A stretch of DNA of 7,119 bases from CAZKUN01 sp964555935 (GTDB taxonomy: Bacteria; Armatimonadota; Zipacnadia; Zipacnadales; VGFC01). Shown one piece after another: positions 6,282-7,119 of this stretch. Location of the stretch: contig CAZKUN010000365.1 of NCBI GenBank assembly GCA_964555935.1, forward strand, positions 1 to 7,119. The letters are read 5' to 3'. Made by a program: the position numbers and the translations under genes. The notes beneath the pieces were generated by a model, which had not been told where the DNA came from, did not search any database, and saw nothing but the letters and a program-made list of their open reading frames with translations. The stretch's first letter is position 1; every line of letters begins with the position of its first letter.

Positions 6282-6345
6282 TGCCCGGGCTATCGTTCGG
6301 CTGCGCGCTCAAGCTGGGCCATGGCAGGCAACCGTAATCGCCCTA

Positions 6346-6375
6346 TTGAGGGCCCGTCCCAGGCCCGCCTACCAT
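6346..6375 (+). promoter_or_regulatory. Possible sigma70-type promoter for the secreted propeller gene
   Basis: TTGAGG (6346-6351) and TACCAT (6370-6375) each match 4 of 6 consensus positions and are separated by 18 nt, about 70 nt upstream of the start codon. This is modest evidence in GC-rich DNA. Confidence 0.3.
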
Positions 6376-6446
6376 CTGGTGTAGATCATCCGCCACCGGG
6401 CCCGCGCGACCCTTGCGCGTGGACCCCAGGAAGGGGCAACTGACCC

Positions 6447-7119
6447 ATGCCCGCCACCATCGCGCTCGGCCTGCTGCTGTCGTCCTGTCCTCACGCCCTC
6501 GCCGGCTCCCTTGAGGCGCCGCCCGGCCTGTTCAAGGACCTGAACGACGTGACCCTCGGCGATGCCCAGATCATCCGCGGCACCCAGCTATTTGTCGACG
6601 AGCACCTGATCGAGCGCCTGGCGGGTGTGACACGGGTTCTCAACCAGCCTACCAAGCATGCGGCCAATCCCCTGATCGTGAGCGACAAGCCGTGGGAAGG
6701 CCACTTCGGCTTCAGTTCGGTGGTGTACGACGACGAAGAGGGCTTCTACAAGATGTGGTATGGGGCGTGGTCGGCCGACTACAAGCAGCAGATGCTCTGC
6801 TACGCCACCTCGCCCGACGGCATCGCCTGGCGTAAGCATCTCACGACGTCGTGGAACGCTGAGGAGCACACCAACATCGTGTTCGGCGGCCCGCCCGAGT
6901 TCAACTGCGTGGGCGTGTTCAAGGACTCGGCGGCGAAGGACCCCGAGCGCCGCTACAAGATGCTCTACAGTGAGTACATCGACGGCACCGCCAGCACCGC
7001 ATCGACCGGGGCCGCGTTCTCGCCCGACGGCATCCACTGGACCGCGTGCGCACAGAACCCGCTTATCCCCTTCAGCGACTCCCACTGCTGCCCGTTCTGG
7101 GATCCCCTGCGGGGCCGCT
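6447..7119 (+). CDS. Secreted five-bladed beta-propeller protein, GH32/GH43-like, 3' end outside window
   Basis: Translation from ATG 6447 stays open to the window end (224 codons). An in-frame TGA at 6441 blocks any upstream extension, and AAGGGG lies about 10 nt before the start. The N-terminus is hydrophobic (IALGLLLSSC, then HALAGS). This suggests export with either cleavage after ALA at about residue 19 or a lipobox LSSC with Cys14, though the usual positive charges are absent. The mature part has YKMWYG (101-106) with YATSPDGIAW (119-128), repeated about 70 residues later as YKMLYS (169-175) with FSPDGIHW (191-198). These are blade signatures of five-bladed propellers of the GH32/GH43/GH130-like superfamily, common in polysaccharide-degrading Planctomycetes and relatives. 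It may bind or cleave glycans at the cell surface. Catalytic acids cannot be assigned from this fragment, so glycosidase activity is not established. Confidence 0.8.
   Translation, partial: MPATIALGLLLSSCPHALAGSLEAPPGLFKDLNDVTLGDAQIIRGTQLFVDEHLIERLAGVTRVLNQPTKHAANPLIVSDKPWEGHFGFSSVVYDDEEGFYKMWYGAWSADYKQQMLCYATSPDGIAWRKHLTTSWNAEEHTNIVFGGPPEFNCVGVFKDSAAKDPERRYKMLYSEYIDGTASTASTGAAFSPDGIHWTACAQNPLIPFSDSHCCPFWDPLRGR

Larger units (their letters stand above)
5968..6446. other. Gene-free interval with possible Kelch remnant and scaffold gap
   Basis: No confident gene is seen. If the IS is removed with one copy of GAC, the Kelch frame continues as GGTYE-TPEH and stays open to about 6337, counting through the N run. 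The translation (for example VDGPGRVT and PWRGWNKSEV) resembles Kelch blades only faintly, so it could be a decayed C-terminus or chance. The interval also holds the extra IS-end copy at 6154-6180 and the N gap. From 6282 to 6446 it is probably the leader region of the next gene. Confidence 0.4.

Noticed and set aside
6588..7085. Minus-strand 165-aa frame opposite the secreted propeller gene
   Set aside because: The plus strand has a signal sequence and repeated blade motifs; the antisense frame has shadow composition.

Overview
The window is GC-rich bacterial DNA with a scaffold gap of 10 N at 6272-6281, so it comes from a draft or metagenome-derived assembly. Gene content suggests a free-living heterotroph from a lineage such as Planctomycetota, Armatimonadota or Hydrogenedentota. 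That content is an MttB-superfamily methyltransferase, a C45 N-terminal-nucleophile hydrolase, Kelch-type and glycosidase-like beta-propellers, and a large-genome type of integrase-core insertion sequence. The placement is inference from gene families; no marker gene is present.

Layout. (1) 62-2522, minus strand: a two-gene operon. A C45-family autoproteolytic acyltransferase/hydrolase is followed after 13 nt by an MttB-type trimethylamine methyltransferase homologue without pyrrolysine; both have good ribosome binding sites. (2) 2523-3146: a non-coding interval between divergent genes. It holds two short palindromes in the C45 leader, a CTGAG...TCGAAG-type hairpin repeat, and a head-to-head pair of GTAGGAG-type REP-like units. 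(3) 3147-4620, plus strand: a transglutaminase-like (Cys-His-Asp) protein gene whose stop overlaps (ATGA) the start of a Kelch-repeat beta-propeller gene. (4) 4621-5967: a 1347-bp insertion sequence that interrupts the Kelch gene. It has imperfect terminal repeats starting TGTCC and ending GGACA, a GAC direct repeat at both edges and a DDE integrase-core transposase. An in-frame amber codon at 4930 splits the transposase. (5) 5968-6446: low-information sequence that may be the decayed remainder of the Kelch gene. It also carries a second copy of the IS right end (6154-6180), the N gap, and a possible promoter for the next gene. (6) 6447-7119: the start of a predicted secreted five-bladed beta-propeller protein resembling GH32/GH43 families, cut by the window edge.

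How the genes may work together. The C45-MttB pair could release and then demethylate a methylated amine or betaine. This is inference, because no corrinoid protein or reactivase is visible here. The transglutaminase-like and Kelch genes are translationally coupled, which suggests a shared process that the IS has now probably destroyed on the Kelch side. I see no defence system, CRISPR array, tRNA or rRNA. The most unusual points are the C45-MttB pairing, the REP-like pair, the amber codon followed by a hairpin in the transposase, and the duplicated IS end.
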